Of a stretch of 64,000 nucleotides of DNA, positions 35,859 to 47,323 are shown piece after piece. The stretch covers positions 806,001-870,000 of the forward strand of contig NZ_NERW01000002.1 in the NCBI RefSeq assembly GCF_003063505.1, written 5' to 3'. A program made the position numbers and the translations under genes. Position 1 is the stretch's first letter. Each line of letters begins with the position of its first letter. This DNA comes from Limnohabitans sp. T6-20. Lineage in GTDB: Bacteria; Pseudomonadota; Gammaproteobacteria; Burkholderiales; Burkholderiaceae_C. The notes beneath the pieces are model-generated. The model was given only the letters and a program-made list of their open reading frames with translations. It was not told where the DNA came from and did not search any database.

Positions 35859-38288
35859 ATGCAATTTCCTGAATCCTGGTTGCGCGAGTTCTGCAACCCG
35901 TCTCTGACCACCCAGCAACTGGCCGACACCCTGACCATGGCCGGTCTTGAAGTCGAAGAATTGGAGCCCGTGGCCCCGCCATTCACGAAGATCGTGATCG
36001 GTGAGATCAAGGAAGCCGTGCAGCACCCCAACGCCGACCGCCTGCGCGTGTGCCAGGTGGACGTGGGGCAGGGCAGTTTGCTCAACATCGTCTGTGGTGC
36101 GCCCAATGCCCGCGTGGGCATCCGCGTGCCTTGCGCCATGGTGGGTGCCGAGTTGCCGCCCGGTGAAGACGGCAAGCCTTTTGTGATCAAGGTCGGCAAG
36201 CTGCGCGGCGTGGAAAGCCAGGGCATGCTGTGCTCGGCCAAGGAACTGCAGATTGCCGACGACCACGGCGGCCTGCTGGAGTTGCCCGCTGACGCACCTT
36301 TGGGACAAGACATTCGTCAGTACCTGAATCTGGACGACACCCTGATGACGCTCAAGCTCACGCCCAATCTGGCGCATTGCCTGAGCGTGTACGGCATCGC
36401 CCGAGAAGTGTCGGCCTTGACTGGTGCGCCACTTAAGGCGCCATCGTTCCCGGCTGTGGCCACCCAGATCACCGACAAGCTGGCGGTGAAGGTGCAGGCC
36501 ACCGACCTGTGCGGTCGCTTCAGCGGTCGCGTAGTCAAAGGCGTGAACACCAAGGCGCAAACGCCCCAGTGGATGGTGGACCGCCTGGCCCGTTGTGGCC
36601 AGCGCAGTGTGAGTCCATTGGTGGACATCTCCAACTACGTGATGTTCGAGTTCGGTCGTCCCTCGCACATCTTTGACCTCGACAAAATCCACGGTGGCTT
36701 GCAGGTGCGCTGGGGTCAAGCGGGCGAGTCGCTCAAGCTGCTCAACGGCAACACCGTGACCGTGGACGACAAGGTCGGCGTGATCGCCGATGACAGCCAA
36801 GTCGAATCGCTGGCCGGCATCATGGGTGGCGACGCCACCGCCGTGTCCGACGACACGCAAAACATCTACATCGAAGCTGCCTTCTGGTGGCCCACGTCCA
36901 TCGCTGGCCGTTCGCGCCGTTACAACTTCTCGACCGATGCGGGTCACCGCTTCGAGCGCGGTGTCGACCCACAGCTGACGGTGGAGCACATCGAGCGCAT
37001 CACCCAGCTGGTGCTGGACATTTGCGGCACGCCCGACACCCAGGTTGGCCCCATCGACGACCAGACCCTGAACGTGCCAGCGATCACTCCCGTCACGCTG
37101 CGGGTGGCGCGTGCGGTCAAGGTGATTGGCATGCCGCTGACCCAGCAGCAATGCGTCGACGCTTTGCGTGGCCTGGGTTTGCAAGTGACGGAAGGCGAGG
37201 GCACTGTCACCGTGACGCCGCCCAGCTTCCGTTTTGACCTGCAGATCGAAGAAGACCTGATCGAAGAAGTCGCCCGTATGGTGGGCTACAACAACCTGCC
37301 CACCAATCCACCGCTGGCCCCGATCACGGCGAAAGTGCGTCGTGAGACCGAGCGCAGACCGTCTGCTGTGCGCCGCGCCATTGCGGCGCTGGGTTACCAA
37401 GAAACCATCAACTACAGCTTTGTGGAAGAAAGCTGGGAGCGCGACTTGGCGGGCAACGCCAACCCTATCCGCTTGCTCAACCCCATCGCCAGCCAGATGA
37501 GCGTGATGCGCTCGAGCCTGATCGGCTCCCTGCTGCAAGTGGTCAAGTTCAATGCCGACCGCAAGGCCGACCGCGTGCGTGTGTTCGAGCTGGGCCGTGT
37601 GTTCCTGCGCAACGCCGCAGTACAAAGCACCGACACCACGGTGGAGGGTTTTGACCAACCCATGCGTGTGGCAGGGATGGCTTGGGGCCCGGTTGAGCCT
37701 TTGGGTTGGCAGGGCAAGTCCCGCAACGTCGATTTTTACGACGTCAAAGCCGACGTGGAACAGCTGCTGGCCCCGCGCCAAGCCGAATTTGTGGCCGCCG
37801 ACCACCTCGCCTTGCACCCCGGTCGTTCGGCGCAAGTGCTGCTGGACGGCGTGGTGATTGGCCATGTGGGCGAATTGCACCCCCGCTGGCGTCAGGCCTG
37901 GGAGCTGAGCAGTGCGCCCGTGGTGTTTGAGCTGTCTCTGGACGCTGTGATCGCCCGCGTGGTGCCTGTGGCTCAAAGTGTGGCCAAACACCAATCAGTG
38001 GAGCGTGACATCGCGGTCATCGTGAACGAACAGGTCACGCATGCCCAACTGATGCACGCCATCCACACTGCACCGACACAAGGCCTGCTGCGCGACGTTG
38101 TTTTGTTTGACATCTACCGCCCCAAGGCCGAGTCAGCCGGTGGCTTGGCTGTGGGCGAGAAAAGTTTGGCTGTGCGCCTGAGCTTGCACAGCGACGAGGC
38201 CACGCTGACCGAGGCACAAATCGACACCGCCATGAACGCCGTGCTGGCCCAGTTGACGCAGCAAGTGGCTGCCCGACTGCGCTCCTGA
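35859..38288 (+). CDS. pheT: Phenylalanyl-tRNA synthetase beta subunit
   Basis: PheT completes the alpha2-beta2 synthetase and carries the editing site. The 809-residue protein begins [14 protein letters not shown], contains the EMAP/tRNA-binding domain (about 40-150, with [15 protein letters not shown]), the B3/B4 editing region ([17 protein letters not shown] near 221), the B5 domain (about 410-480), the catalytic-like core ([13 protein letters not shown] near 477) and the C-terminal ferredoxin-like anticodon domain ([15 protein letters not shown] near 709). Length is typical. ihfA starts eight bases after the stop. Confidence 0.98.
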   Translation: MQFPESWLREFCNPSLTTQQLADTLTMAGLEVEELEPVAPPFTKIVIGEIKEAVQHPNADRLRVCQVDVGQGSLLNIVCGAPNARVGIRVPCAMVGAELPPGEDGKPFVIKVGKLRGVESQGMLCSAKELQIADDHGGLLELPADAPLGQDIRQYLNLDDTLMTLKLTPNLAHCLSVYGIAREVSALTGAPLKAPSFPAVATQITDKLAVKVQATDLCGRFSGRVVKGVNTKAQTPQWMVDRLARCGQRSVSPLVDISNYVMFEFGRPSHIFDLDKIHGGLQVRWGQAGESLKLLNGNTVTVDDKVGVIADDSQVESLAGIMGGDATAVSDDTQNIYIEAAFWWPTSIAGRSRRYNFSTDAGHRFERGVDPQLTVEHIERITQLVLDICGTPDTQVGPIDDQTLNVPAITPVTLRVARAVKVIGMPLTQQQCVDALRGLGLQVTEGEGTVTVTPPSFRFDLQIEEDLIEEVARMVGYNNLPTNPPLAPITAKVRRETERRPSAVRRAIAALGYQETINYSFVEESWERDLAGNANPIRLLNPIASQMSVMRSSLIGSLLQVVKFNADRKADRVRVFELGRVFLRNAAVQSTDTTVEGFDQPMRVAGMAWGPVEPLGWQGKSRNVDFYDVKADVEQLLAPRQAEFVAADHLALHPGRSAQVLLDGVVIGHVGELHPRWRQAWELSSAPVVFELSLDAVIARVVPVAQSVAKHQSVERDIAVIVNEQVTHAQLMHAIHTAPTQGLLRDVVLFDIYRPKAESAGGLAVGEKSLAVRLSLHSDEATLTEAQIDTAMNAVLAQLTQQVAARLRS

Positions 38289-38295
38289 GATCGCC

Positions 38296-38646
38296 ATGCA
38301 AATCAGTTTTGAATCACTGGAAACGCCGGCGCTGACCAAAGCGCACCTGGCCGATTTGTTGTTTGAGCAGATTGGCCTGAACAAGCGCGAGTCCAAAGAC
38401 ATGGTGGACGCCTTTTTCGACCTCGTGGTGGACAGCCTGATCTCGGGCGACGATGTCAAGATTTCAGGTTTTGGCAACTTCCAAATACGCACCAAGGCGG
38501 CGCGCCCAGGGCGCAATCCTCGCACGGGAGAATTGATCCCTATTGATGCACGTCGTGTGGCCACCTTCCATGCCAGCCATAAACTCAAGGCCTTGATTCA
38601 GGGGGATGCCGACGAAGACGATGGCGTGGAGACCGTCGGCCGCTGA
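38296..38646 (+). CDS. ihfA: Integration host factor alpha subunit
   Basis: IHF alpha pairs with IHF beta to bend DNA sharply at specific sites. The 116-residue protein has the HU/IHF fold: [30 protein letters not shown], split over residues 10-40, the beta arm [22 protein letters not shown], and [13 protein letters not shown]. The C-terminus has an acidic extension ([13 protein letters not shown]). It follows pheT directly, the gene order also found in E. coli. Confidence 0.96.
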   Translation: MQISFESLETPALTKAHLADLLFEQIGLNKRESKDMVDAFFDLVVDSLISGDDVKISGFGNFQIRTKAARPGRNPRTGELIPIDARRVATFHASHKLKALIQGDADEDDGVETVGR

Positions 38647-38669
38647 GTCTTTCTTTTCAGGAGCCTCGC

Positions 38670-39005
38670 ATGCTGTTCAAATTCAAATCCCAGGCGACCA
38701 GCGATCTGATCATGCTGGAAGCAGATGCCCGCCGATTGCTCAAAATCATCTTGGGTGATGATCCCGTCAAGGGAATTGTTCCATTCCATGCCTTGCCACA
38801 AGCGATTGCGGCACTGGAGTTGGCGGTTGCCCAAGATGAGTCGGACAGAAAACAAAGAGCACAGAAGACGCAGCCCTTGGTTTCCGGGGAAGACGAAGAC
38901 CCCGTGCCTTTGAATTCTGTGAGCTTGTCACAACGTGCTGCACCGATGCTCAAATTGCTCAAGCGTTGTCTGACCGAGGAGTCAGACGTGGTTTGGGGCG
39001 TCTGA
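38670..39005 (+). CDS. DUF1840 domain protein
   Basis: This 111-residue soluble protein fits the DUF1840 family, found mainly in betaproteobacteria, whose function is unknown. Landmarks are MLFKFKSQATSDLIMLEADARRLL in two parts at the N-terminus, LGDDPVKGIVPFHALPQAI near residue 28 and the ending QRAAPMLKLLKRC. There is a variable charged stretch in the middle. An AGGAG sequence (38659-38663) precedes the ATG. It lies 23 bases after ihfA and is probably cotranscribed. Confidence 0.88.
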   Translation: MLFKFKSQATSDLIMLEADARRLLKIILGDDPVKGIVPFHALPQAIAALELAVAQDESDRKQRAQKTQPLVSGEDEDPVPLNSVSLSQRAAPMLKLLKRCLTEESDVVWGV

Positions 39006-39014
39006 GTCGCTGTT

Positions 39015-39497
39015 TCAGCGGGTGAACGCAGGGCCAGCCAGTTTGTAGCCGGCTTTGATTTGTCGCTTGGCAAACCAGCCCACATTCATTTCGAGAACGT
39101 AGCGCACGGGCTTTTCCGAGCAGTGCGAGTCATCGCTCTGGGGCTTCATGTCTGCGATGTTGACGATGGTTCCGTCGTCGGCCACGAAGGCTGCGGACAG
39201 TGGAATCAAGGTGTTTCGCATCCAGAAGCACTGCGTGGCGGGTTGCTCAAAAACAAACAACATGCCTTCGTGCTGAGGCATTTCCTTGCGCCACATCAGG
39301 CCGATTTGGCGCTGATCAGGGGTTTGGGCCAGCTGAACGTCCAGAACGTGCATGCCCGCGCTCAGTTTGGTGCGAGGCAATTGAAGTTGGGGTGACGGTT
39401 GTGCGGTCGCTGCAAATGCCCAAGCCGCCAGGCACAGGGCGCTGGTGCGACGCAAACGGCCAAGGCCCAGGGAAGCCGAAAATGCTGAAAAAATCAT
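39015..39497 (-). CDS. DUF192 protein, exported
   Basis: This 160-residue protein has an N-terminal signal peptide (about residues 1-33, with RRTSALCLAAWAFAATAQ and a likely cleavage after ATA) and one DUF192 domain: VLDVQLAQTPDQRQIGLMWR, then EGMLFVFEQPATQCFWMRNTLIPL, then VLEMNVGWFAKRQIKAG. The family has a compact beta fold with unknown function, and it is thought to act in the periplasm. The start at 39497 puts the signal peptide at the N-terminus; an upstream start at 39566 would add a basic hydrophilic segment. It converges on the DUF1840 gene and follows the cold-shock gene on the same strand. Confidence 0.88.
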   Translation of the reverse strand: MIFSAFSASLGLGRLRRTSALCLAAWAFAATAQPSPQLQLPRTKLSAGMHVLDVQLAQTPDQRQIGLMWRKEMPQHEGMLFVFEQPATQCFWMRNTLIPLSAAFVADDGTIVNIADMKPQSDDSHCSEKPVRYVLEMNVGWFAKRQIKAGYKLAGPAFTR

Positions 39498-39590
39498 GGT
39501 CAGAAGCGATTTTGGACGGTGGTCAAGCTTGAGAGGATAACTGCTCTGCCCGTGTTTTGGCCGCATGGACCGCGCTTCAAACCGCTCCTT

Positions 39591-39854
39591 TTAAGGCCTT
39601 GGCTCTGTGTCGCCAGGTTCGGCTGGCAGCTCGGGGGCTTCGTTGCTGGCATTTTCAGCCTGGATGTTGCCCGCCATGAGGCCTTTGCTGCCCTGGGTCA
39701 GCTCAAAACTGACCCGCGCACCCTCTTTCAGGCTTTTATAGCCTTCGGACTGAATGGCCGAAAAGTGGGCAAAAGCGTCAGGCCCGCCACCGTCTGGTTG
39801 GATGAAGCCAAACCCTTTGGCATCGTTGAACCATTTGACCGTACCACTGGGCAT
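39591..39854 (-). CDS. Cold-shock domain protein with C-terminal extension
   Basis: This 87-residue protein starts with a CspA-type cold-shock domain (residues 1-68): [18 protein letters not shown] holds the RNP1-like KGFGFI, and the RNP2-like segment reads DAFAHF instead of the usual VFVHF. An acidic Pro/Glu-rich tail (about 69-87) follows. Such proteins bind single-stranded RNA and DNA. Upstream, on the minus strand, two TTGACA hexamers (39896-39901 and 39905-39910 in reverse) could serve as -35 elements, but I see no good -10 at the right distance. Confidence 0.94.
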   Translation of the reverse strand: MPSGTVKWFNDAKGFGFIQPDGGGPDAFAHFSAIQSEGYKSLKEGARVSFELTQGSKGLMAGNIQAENASNEAPELPAEPGDTEPRP

Positions 39855-40010
39855 ACGATGTCTCCGTTATTGTTGGCCTCAGTGTGAATCGCACTTGTCA
39901 ATTTTGTCAATGTGAGGTTTTCCCCGATACCTGTTTCATTGACCACAAGCATTCAAGACTTTTGTATCCCTCTGGGTCGAGAAGGCTCAAAGCGTCGATA
40001 GAATGAATTC

Positions 40011-40370
40011 ATGGCAACGAAAAAACCTGTAAATCCCACGCTGCCGACCGTGACACCCCGAACGCCCGATGGCGGTGATTCGGTGGTGCTCGAGAGACGC
40101 GCCCAAAAAATTGAACCGCCCCAGATGTACCAGGTGGCGATGCTGAACGATGACTACACCCCCATGGAGTTCGTGGTGATGGTGATTCAGGAGTTCTTCA
40201 GCAAAGACCGTGAAGCGGCGACACAAATCATGCTCAAGATCCACCTGGACGGCAAAGGCGTTTGCGGGGTTTACTCCCGCGACGTGGCCGCCACCAAAGT
40301 GGATCAGGTGCTGGATGCTGCGAAGCAGGCGGGACATCCCTTGCAATGTGTCAGTGAACCTATTGAATAG
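40011..40370 (+). CDS. clpS: ATP-dependent Clp protease adaptor ClpS
   Basis: ClpS binds N-degron substrates and hands them to ClpAP. The 119-residue protein has a variable N-terminal tail (about 1-37) and the conserved core [19 protein letters not shown] starting near residue 39, which forms the N-degron pocket, followed by [17 protein letters not shown] near 85. The gene is directly upstream of clpA (57 bases), the standard arrangement. Confidence 0.97.
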   Translation: MATKKPVNPTLPTVTPRTPDGGDSVVLERRAQKIEPPQMYQVAMLNDDYTPMEFVVMVIQEFFSKDREAATQIMLKIHLDGKGVCGVYSRDVAATKVDQVLDAAKQAGHPLQCVSEPIE

Positions 40371-40427
40371 TGGGCATTCCCCCCCACATCGTCTTTATCT
40401 CTCTCAGCAAGGCAAAAAGGAAATCAC

Positions 40428-42767
<2,340 letters not shown>

Positions 42768-42821
42768 TGGATCCAGCTGATCGCGCCAGCGGGTAGCCTG
42801 AAAGGCCCATGGCGCGAGACG

Positions 42822-42855
42822 AAAAAAAAGGAGGCCCGAAAGGCCTCCTTTTTTC
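42822..42855. terminator. Bidirectional terminator between clpA and the oxidoreductase
   Basis: AAAAAAAAGGAGGCC-cgaa-AGGCCTCCTTTTTT is a long perfect stem flanked by an A run and a T run, placed between two convergent genes. Confidence 0.9.
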
Positions 42856-42919
42856 ATGTGCGGGGCGCCGATGCCTCAGTGCTCAGCGCCGCGCCCTGTG
42901 GCGCGCTGGGTGCATTCGC

Positions 42920-43894
42920 TCAATTGACCATGACCAGCTTGCCCTTGACGCTGCGCGAGCCCATCAAGGTGTAAGCCGCTTTCAAATCGTTCATGGGCAT
43001 TGTTCGGTCGATCACGGGTTTGATCTTGCCTTGACCGTACCACTGGGCCAATTCGCCCATCATGGCCGCGTTTGCCTGCGGTTCGCGCTTGGCAAACTCA
43101 CCCCAGAACACCCCAACCAAGGAAGCGCCTTTGAGCAAAGGCAGGTTCAAGGGCAGGGCAGGGATGGGCCCGCCCGCAAAGCCCACCACCAGGTAGCGCC
43201 CGCGCCAGGCGATGGAGCGGAAAGCAGGTTCGGCCAGATCGCCACCCACGGGGTCGTAAATCACATCGGGGCCACGGCCTTCTGTGAGCGTTTTCAGGGC
43301 TTCGCGCAGGTTTTCGCGGCTGTAATTGATGGTGGCGTCTGCGCCAAGCGTTGTGCACAGTGCACATTTTTCATCGGTGGACGCGGCCGCAATGACCTTG
43401 GCCCCCATGGCCTTGGCGATCTGTATCGCGGCAGTGCCCACACCTCCTGCCGCGCCCAGCACCAGAACGGTTTCTCCCGCTTTCAGTGCCGCACGGTCCA
43501 CCAGCGCATGGTGCGAGGTGGCGTAGGTCATGATGAACGCCGCGCCATCGATGGCCGAAAAACCGGCGGGCAAAGGCATGCACAGCTTGGCCGGGGCCAG
43601 GGTGTGTGTGCCAAAGCCGCCCGTGCCCGACAGGCAGGCCACGGTTTGGCCAACTTGAAGGTGCGTGACGCCTTCACCTGTGGCTCGAACCACGCCCGCG
43701 TATTCAGAGCCCGGCACAAAGGGCAGATCGGGCTTCATTTGGTATTTGTTTTGAACAATCAGCAAATCCGGAAAATTCAGACTGGCCGCCTGGATTTCGA
43801 TCAGGACTTGGCCAGGGCCTGGTGTGGGCGTGGACAGTTCTTTCCAGGTCAGCGCTTCCACCCCGACAGGGTTCTCGCAAAGCCAAGCGTGCAT
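42920..43894 (-). CDS. NADPH:quinone oxidoreductase family protein (MDR superfamily)
   Basis: This 324-residue protein is a zinc-independent medium-chain reductase. It has the N-terminal GroES-like domain (about residues 1-120, with FPDLLIVQNKYQMKPDLPFVPGSE in two parts) and the Rossmann coenzyme domain with VLVLGAAGGVGTAAIQIAKAMGA near residue 142 and GGDLAEPAFRSIAWRGRYLVVGFA near 217, in parts. The family reduces quinones or alpha,beta-unsaturated carbonyls with NADPH; the physiological substrate is unknown. It is divergent from surE with 145 bases between the starts. Confidence 0.9.
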   Translation of the reverse strand: MHAWLCENPVGVEALTWKELSTPTPGPGQVLIEIQAASLNFPDLLIVQNKYQMKPDLPFVPGSEYAGVVRATGEGVTHLQVGQTVACLSGTGGFGTHTLAPAKLCMPLPAGFSAIDGAAFIMTYATSHHALVDRAALKAGETVLVLGAAGGVGTAAIQIAKAMGAKVIAAASTDEKCALCTTLGADATINYSRENLREALKTLTEGRGPDVIYDPVGGDLAEPAFRSIAWRGRYLVVGFAGGPIPALPLNLPLLKGASLVGVFWGEFAKREPQANAAMMGELAQWYGQGKIKPVIDRTMPMNDLKAAYTLMGSRSVKGKLVMVN

Positions 43895-44039
43895 GCATGT
43901 TCTCCTTGTGTGATGTTCAAAGTTGTCGGCTGCATCTTAGGTAGACAGGTGGGCTCGCCATGTCCCCCTAGCGACGAATTGCGAGCTGGGGTGTTGGCTT
44001 GCCTGCCGCCTACAATCGAGCCATTGACAGGGGCAACGC

Positions 44040-44810
44040 ATGAAAATTCTCATTTCCAACGACGATGGCTTTCGCGCCGAAGGGATTGTGGCCCTTTACG
44101 AGGCACTCAAAAGCATGGCCGATGTGGAAGTGGTGGCGCCTGAGCACAACAACAGTGCCAAATCCAATGCCTTGACCTTGCACACCCCTTTGTATGTGAA
44201 CCGGGCCGACAACGGCTTTCGCTACGTCAATGGCACGCCCGCCGACTGCGTTCACATCGCCTTGACGGGCTTGTTGGGCTACCGACCGGATCTGGTGATT
44301 TCCGGCATCAACAACGGCGCGAACATGGGCGATGACACCCTCTATTCGGGCACCGTGGGCGCGGCCATGGAAGGGTATCTTTTTGGGATTCCGGCCATGG
44401 CCGTGTCTCAAATCGACAAAGGCTGGGCGCATGTTGACGCGGCTGCGGCCAAAGTCAAAGAGCTGGTGCAACAAATGCAAGCGGGTGAATTGATGGACAC
44501 CAAGCCTTGGCTTTTGAATGTGAACATTCCGAACCTGCCGCTGCAAGACATCAAACCCGCCAAACTCTGCCGCCTGGGTCGACGCCATGCTGCTGAGCCA
44601 GTCATCACCCAGGTGGACCCCCGTGGGCAGACGATGTACTGGATTGGCAATGCGGGCCCTGCCATGGACGACAGCGAAGGCACTGACTTTCATGCCGCAG
44701 GCTTGGGCCATGTGGTCGTCACGCCACTCAAGGTGGACTTGACGGAACACGCGCACCTGGACCACTGGGCCCAGACGTTCAACCGCATGGCATCGCAAGG
44801 CCAGACATGA
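44040..44810 (+). CDS. surE: 5'/3'-nucleotidase SurE
   Basis: SurE is a metal-dependent phosphatase of nucleoside monophosphates and short polyphosphates linked to stationary-phase survival. The 256-residue protein opens with ILISNDDGFRAEGIVAL, where the two Asp bind metal, followed by VAPEHNNSAKSNALTL near residue 38, NGTPADCVHIAL near 68 and SGINNGANMGDDTLYSGTVGAA in parts near 85-105. Its stop overlaps the pcm ATG (ATGA). Confidence 0.97.
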   Translation: MKILISNDDGFRAEGIVALYEALKSMADVEVVAPEHNNSAKSNALTLHTPLYVNRADNGFRYVNGTPADCVHIALTGLLGYRPDLVISGINNGANMGDDTLYSGTVGAAMEGYLFGIPAMAVSQIDKGWAHVDAAAAKVKELVQQMQAGELMDTKPWLLNVNIPNLPLQDIKPAKLCRLGRRHAAEPVITQVDPRGQTMYWIGNAGPAMDDSEGTDFHAAGLGHVVVTPLKVDLTEHAHLDHWAQTFNRMASQGQT

Positions 44811-45598
44811 CCCAGCGTCCTGGTTTCCCGGTCAAACTGGCCCAGACGGGTGCTTCGGGCCCCTCCGGTAAAGCCCCTGCGACCTTGCCTGTCCGTTCAA
44901 GCCAGCCACCGGCAGCGCTTGCACCTCGGGTGGCTTCAAGCGTCTCGGGCTTGGGCCTGGACTCTGGTGCGGTTCGGGCGCGCATGGTGCGCAAACTGGC
45001 AGAGCAGGGCGTCAAAGACCCCCGCGTGCTGGATGCGATGGGACTCGTTGAGCGGCACCGTTTTGTCGAGAGCGCGCTGGTGAACCAAGCCTACGAAGAC
45101 ACCAGCTTGCCCATCGGCTTGGGGCAGACCATCTCCAAACCCAATGTGGTGGCGCGGATGATCGAACTGCTTTGCCAGGATGCCACCGGTAAATTGGGCC
45201 GCATTTTGGAAATTGGCACCGGCTGCGGCTACCAGGCGGCGGTGCTCAGCCATGTGGCCACCGAGGTTTACAGCATCGAGCGTTTGCGTGGTCTGCACGA
45301 AAAAGCCCGAACCAACTTGCGCCCCTTCAGATTGCACAATGTGCACCTGATCTTTGGCGATGGCATGTTGGGTTACCCGAAGGGCGCCCCCTACGCGGGC
45401 ATCATCTCGGCTGCAGGCGGTGACGCTGTTCCAGAAGCCTGGCTGGACCAGTTGGCCGTGGGGGGGCGACTGATCGCTCCGACCATCACCCCGGCAGGCC
45501 ATCAGGCCTTGGTGGTCATTTTGAAAACCGCACAGGGCTTTGAGCGCCAAGTGCTCGAAGCGGTTCATTTTGTGCCTCTAAAATCAGGCGTTGCCTGA
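44807..45598 (+). CDS. pcm: Protein-L-isoaspartate O-methyltransferase
   Basis: Pcm methylates L-isoaspartyl residues to start repair of damaged proteins. The 263-residue protein has a Pro/Ala/Ser-rich N-terminal extension of about 50 residues not present in the E. coli enzyme, then the family body: RARMVRKLAEQGVKDPRVLDAM near 57 (in parts), LPIGLGQTISKPNVVA near 101, the SAM-binding ILEIGTGCGYQAAVLS near 132, and a typical VGGRLIAPT ending. The extension may be disordered. The ATG overlaps surE, supporting this start. Confidence 0.95.
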   Translation: MTQRPGFPVKLAQTGASGPSGKAPATLPVRSSQPPAALAPRVASSVSGLGLDSGAVRARMVRKLAEQGVKDPRVLDAMGLVERHRFVESALVNQAYEDTSLPIGLGQTISKPNVVARMIELLCQDATGKLGRILEIGTGCGYQAAVLSHVATEVYSIERLRGLHEKARTNLRPFRLHNVHLIFGDGMLGYPKGAPYAGIISAAGGDAVPEAWLDQLAVGGRLIAPTITPAGHQALVVILKTAQGFERQVLEAVHFVPLKSGVA

Positions 45599-45612
45599 AC
45601 AAATAAAGCCCG

Positions 45613-46449
45613 ATGACTTCATCCTTTCAATTTCGTCCCATGGTTTTGATGGCTTTGGCCATTGCCCTGCTTGCAGGATGCACCTCCTCGCCGCGCACAC
45701 CGGCCCCCGTGGAGGACCGAACCGCCATGAGCCGATCGTCCACACACACGGCAACACCGACGGTTGAGGCAAGCAAGCCTTTGCCGGGCAGTGAAAACGC
45801 GGGCAAGCCCGGTTACTACACCGTGCAGCGCGGCGATACGCTCACCCGCATTGGTCTGGACAATGGCCAAGGATGGCGAGATCTGGCCCGCTGGAACAAT
45901 CTGAGCAACCCCGATGTGATCGAAGTGGGCCAAGTGCTGCGCGTATCACCACCGGGTGGTGCTGTTGAAACATCCGGCGTGGTGGTTCGGCCGATTGCGC
46001 CTTCTGCCAACTCATCTGCCAGCGCTACTCCTGCCAAACCAGAGCCAGCGTCTGCCTCGCCATCAACGCCTGCAGGGGATGAAGGTGTCGCTTTCATCTG
46101 GCCAGCCAATGGTTCGCTGATTGCCGGATTTGACGAAGCCAAAAACAAAGGCCTCGACATTGCGGGCAAGGCAGGGGATCCCGTCATAGCGGCTGCCGAC
46201 GGCCAAGTGGTGTATGCCGGTGCGGGCCTGCGGGGGTACGGCAACCTCATCATCCTCAAACACAACAACACCTTCTTGACCGCTTATGCGCACAACCAGG
46301 CCCTGTTGGTAAAGGAAGATCAAAAAGTGCGCAAGGGTCAGAAGATCGCAGAAATGGGCAAATCCGATTCGGACCGCGTCAAACTTCACTTTGAGGTTCG
46401 CCGCCAAGGCAAGCCAGTAGACCCCGCCAAACTTTTGCCTGCCCGCTGA
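45613..46449 (+). CDS. nlpD: NlpD-like lipoprotein (LysM plus degenerate M23 domain)
   Basis: NlpD activates the amidase AmiC during cell division. The 278-residue protein has a lipoprotein signal with lipobox LAGC at residues 19-22, a LysM domain (GYYTVQRGDTLTRIGLDNGQ in parts near 75), a Pro/Ala/Ser-rich linker, and a C-terminal M23 (LytM) domain from about 155. The peptidase site is degenerate: the metal-binding His usually before the conserved Asp is Asn (NKGLDIAG), and the final HxH reads KLH (VKLHFEVRR). This fits a non-catalytic activator. It follows pcm; the rpoS gene usual in this position is absent. Confidence 0.93.
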   Translation: MTSSFQFRPMVLMALAIALLAGCTSSPRTPAPVEDRTAMSRSSTHTATPTVEASKPLPGSENAGKPGYYTVQRGDTLTRIGLDNGQGWRDLARWNNLSNPDVIEVGQVLRVSPPGGAVETSGVVVRPIAPSANSSASATPAKPEPASASPSTPAGDEGVAFIWPANGSLIAGFDEAKNKGLDIAGKAGDPVIAAADGQVVYAGAGLRGYGNLIILKHNNTFLTAYAHNQALLVKEDQKVRKGQKIAEMGKSDSDRVKLHFEVRRQGKPVDPAKLLPAR

Positions 46450-46460
46450 GTGGCCAGAGG

Positions 46461-47258
46461 ATGTCCTGGCCCGTCCTGGTTTTTGACATCGAGTCCTTGC
46501 CCGACATTGCAGGCTGGCGACGGCTGAACCCGGCATCACCCGATCTGACCGATCTGCAAGTGCACGCGCAATGGAAAGCGGAGCGTGCCGAGCAAGGCAA
46601 GAGCGATTTCATGCCTTTGTATCTGCAGCGAATTTTGGTGATCAGCTGTGTCTTTCGCAATGCAGATGGGCTGCGCGTCCATTCTTTTGTGGACCGTGAT
46701 GGCCAAAGCGAAGGCCGGATCATCCAGACATTCTTCAACACCATTGAAAAGCACGAGCCCCAACTGGTCAGCTGGAATGGCAGCGGGTTTGACCTGCCGG
46801 TATTGCATTACCGAGGCATGCAGCATGGCGTGGTGGCCGATAAATACTGGGACATGGGGGAGGGCGGTAACGCCAGCGACCGGGGGTACAAGTGGAACAA
46901 CTACATCTCGCGCTACCACATGCGCCATCTGGACCTGATGGACTTGTTGGCCAAATACACGCCCAAAAACAATGCGCCCATGGACGCCTTGGCCAAATTG
47001 TGTGGCTTCCCGGGCAAACTGGGCATGGACGGCTCCCAAGTCCATGAGCAATTTCTGGACGGAAAAACCGAGGACATTCGGCGCTATTGCGAAACCGATG
47101 TGATGAACACCTACCTTCTTTACTGCCGGTTCCAGAAGATGCGTGGTGGTTTGACCGAGGCCGAATACGAGCAGGAAATCGCTTTCGTCAAAGACAGCGT
47201 GGCCAACTTGGCCGAGCAAGAGCCGCATTGGCAGCAGTATCTTCAAGCCTGGAACTGA
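46461..47258 (+). CDS. Predicted 3'-5' exonuclease related to the PolB proofreading domain
   Basis: This 265-residue protein belongs to the DnaQ-like group related to the exonuclease domain of family B polymerases. It starts with LVFDIESLPDIAGW, the Exo I motif with catalytic Asp and Glu (D9 and E11). Exo II is seen in QLVSWNGSGFDLPVLHYRG near residue 97 with its Asp, and Exo III in YCETDVMNTYLLYCR near 211. The family is found in many proteobacteria as a stand-alone protein of unknown substrate. It is 11 bases after nlpD. Confidence 0.9.
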   Translation: MSWPVLVFDIESLPDIAGWRRLNPASPDLTDLQVHAQWKAERAEQGKSDFMPLYLQRILVISCVFRNADGLRVHSFVDRDGQSEGRIIQTFFNTIEKHEPQLVSWNGSGFDLPVLHYRGMQHGVVADKYWDMGEGGNASDRGYKWNNYISRYHMRHLDLMDLLAKYTPKNNAPMDALAKLCGFPGKLGMDGSQVHEQFLDGKTEDIRRYCETDVMNTYLLYCRFQKMRGGLTEAEYEQEIAFVKDSVANLAEQEPHWQQYLQAWN

Positions 47259-47323
47259 GCTGGAAGTCACAAAGCGTGACGCGAAGTGCCTGGGCAGGCT
47301 CGACATCCTGAGACAATCGGGGC

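Noticed and set aside
35721..37994. A 757-codon minus-strand open frame opposite pheT
   Set aside because: Shadow of pheT; composition is artificial and there is no start site or matching family.
38670..39005. MerR-type regulator expected after ihfA in many proteobacteria
   Set aside because: The gene here is a DUF1840 protein without a helix-turn-helix; no MerR protein is present.
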